From NCBI GenBank assembly GCA_020354275.1, contig CP070645.1:1248701-1262334 (forward strand): a DNA stretch of 13,634 nucleotides, written 5' to 3'. Numbering within the stretch: the first letter of the stretch is position 1; every line of letters starts with the position of its first letter. This document shows, piece after piece, positions 13,597 through 13,634 of the stretch. A model generated the notes under the pieces. The model saw only the letters and a list, made by a program, of their open reading frames with translations. It searched no databases and was not told the DNA's origin. Origin of the DNA: Dehalococcoidales bacterium (GTDB lineage: Bacteria > Chloroflexota > Dehalococcoidia > Dehalococcoidales > UBA2162). The position numbers were made by a program, and so were the translations under genes.

Positions 13597-13634
13597 ATGG
13601 GGAAGCTTGATGGTAAAGTAGCTATTGTGACCGG
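13597..13634 (+). CDS. Short-chain dehydrogenase/reductase, N-terminus only (partial)
   Basis: Only about twelve codons are inside the window: MGKLDGKVAIVT, running into a Gly codon cut by the window edge. This matches the start of classical SDR proteins, where a first beta strand (KVAIVTG) leads into the NAD(P)-binding TGxxxGxG loop. The ATG follows a strong AAGGAGG with a 6-base gap (13584-13590). The remainder, including the catalytic Tyr-Lys pair, lies beyond the window, so the substrate cannot be judged. Confidence 0.7.
   Translation, partial: MGKLDGKVAIVT

Overview
The window looks like a chromosomal segment of an anaerobic, moderate-GC bacterium, most likely Chloroflexota of the Dehalococcoidia type. 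This placement is an inference from gene content: a CARDB-repeat surface protein with a C-terminal anchor helix, a short-form ThiC, an R3H-domain ATPase, PdxS/PdxT, and a radical SAM protein resembling TIGR03960. No rRNA or tRNA gene was seen to confirm it. I found no integrase, insertion sequence, CRISPR array or toxin-antitoxin pair, so this reads as core chromosome plus one fast-evolving surface gene.

Layout. Bases 1-438 hold no convincing gene. They contain a good sigma-70-type promoter (136-164) and a roughly 270-base leader with several hairpins, ahead of a 605-residue secreted, membrane-anchored surface protein (439-2256) with two CARDB-like repeats in exact 300-bp register. Converging on it from the minus strand is a likely operon. 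In transcription order it is thiC (6605-5304), cinA (5194-3992), an M50 site-2-type protease (3980-3195) and a CPBP intramembrane protease (3144-2407). It begins with a clear TPP riboswitch, a terminator and a readable antiterminator pairing. Divergent from thiC, the plus strand carries rsmG (6894-7613), pdxS-pdxT (7826-9287), pyrE (9325-9855), an R3H-domain AAA ATPase (9899-11428), a small double zinc-ribbon protein (11447-11776), a radical SAM protein (11901-13496) and the first codons of a short-chain dehydrogenase (13597 to the window end).

How the genes work together. Two cofactor routes are present: the pyrimidine half of thiamin (ThiC, controlled by TPP) and de novo pyridoxal 5'-phosphate (PdxS synthase with its PdxT glutaminase). 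PyrE belongs to pyrimidine synthesis, and RsmG modifies 16S rRNA. The cinA-M50-CPBP cluster joins a nucleotide-metabolism-type protein to two membrane proteases. The functional link is unknown, but the M50 ribosome-binding site overlaps the cinA stop codon, which suggests coupled translation.

Points deserving attention are the long structured leader of the surface gene, the altered active-site motifs in the CinA C-terminal domain, promoters that would give leaderless or nearly leaderless mRNAs for pyrE and rsmG, a double-hairpin intergenic repeat present twice, and an M50 protease that stops where its relatives begin CBS domains. I did not find a clear new defence or mobile system.
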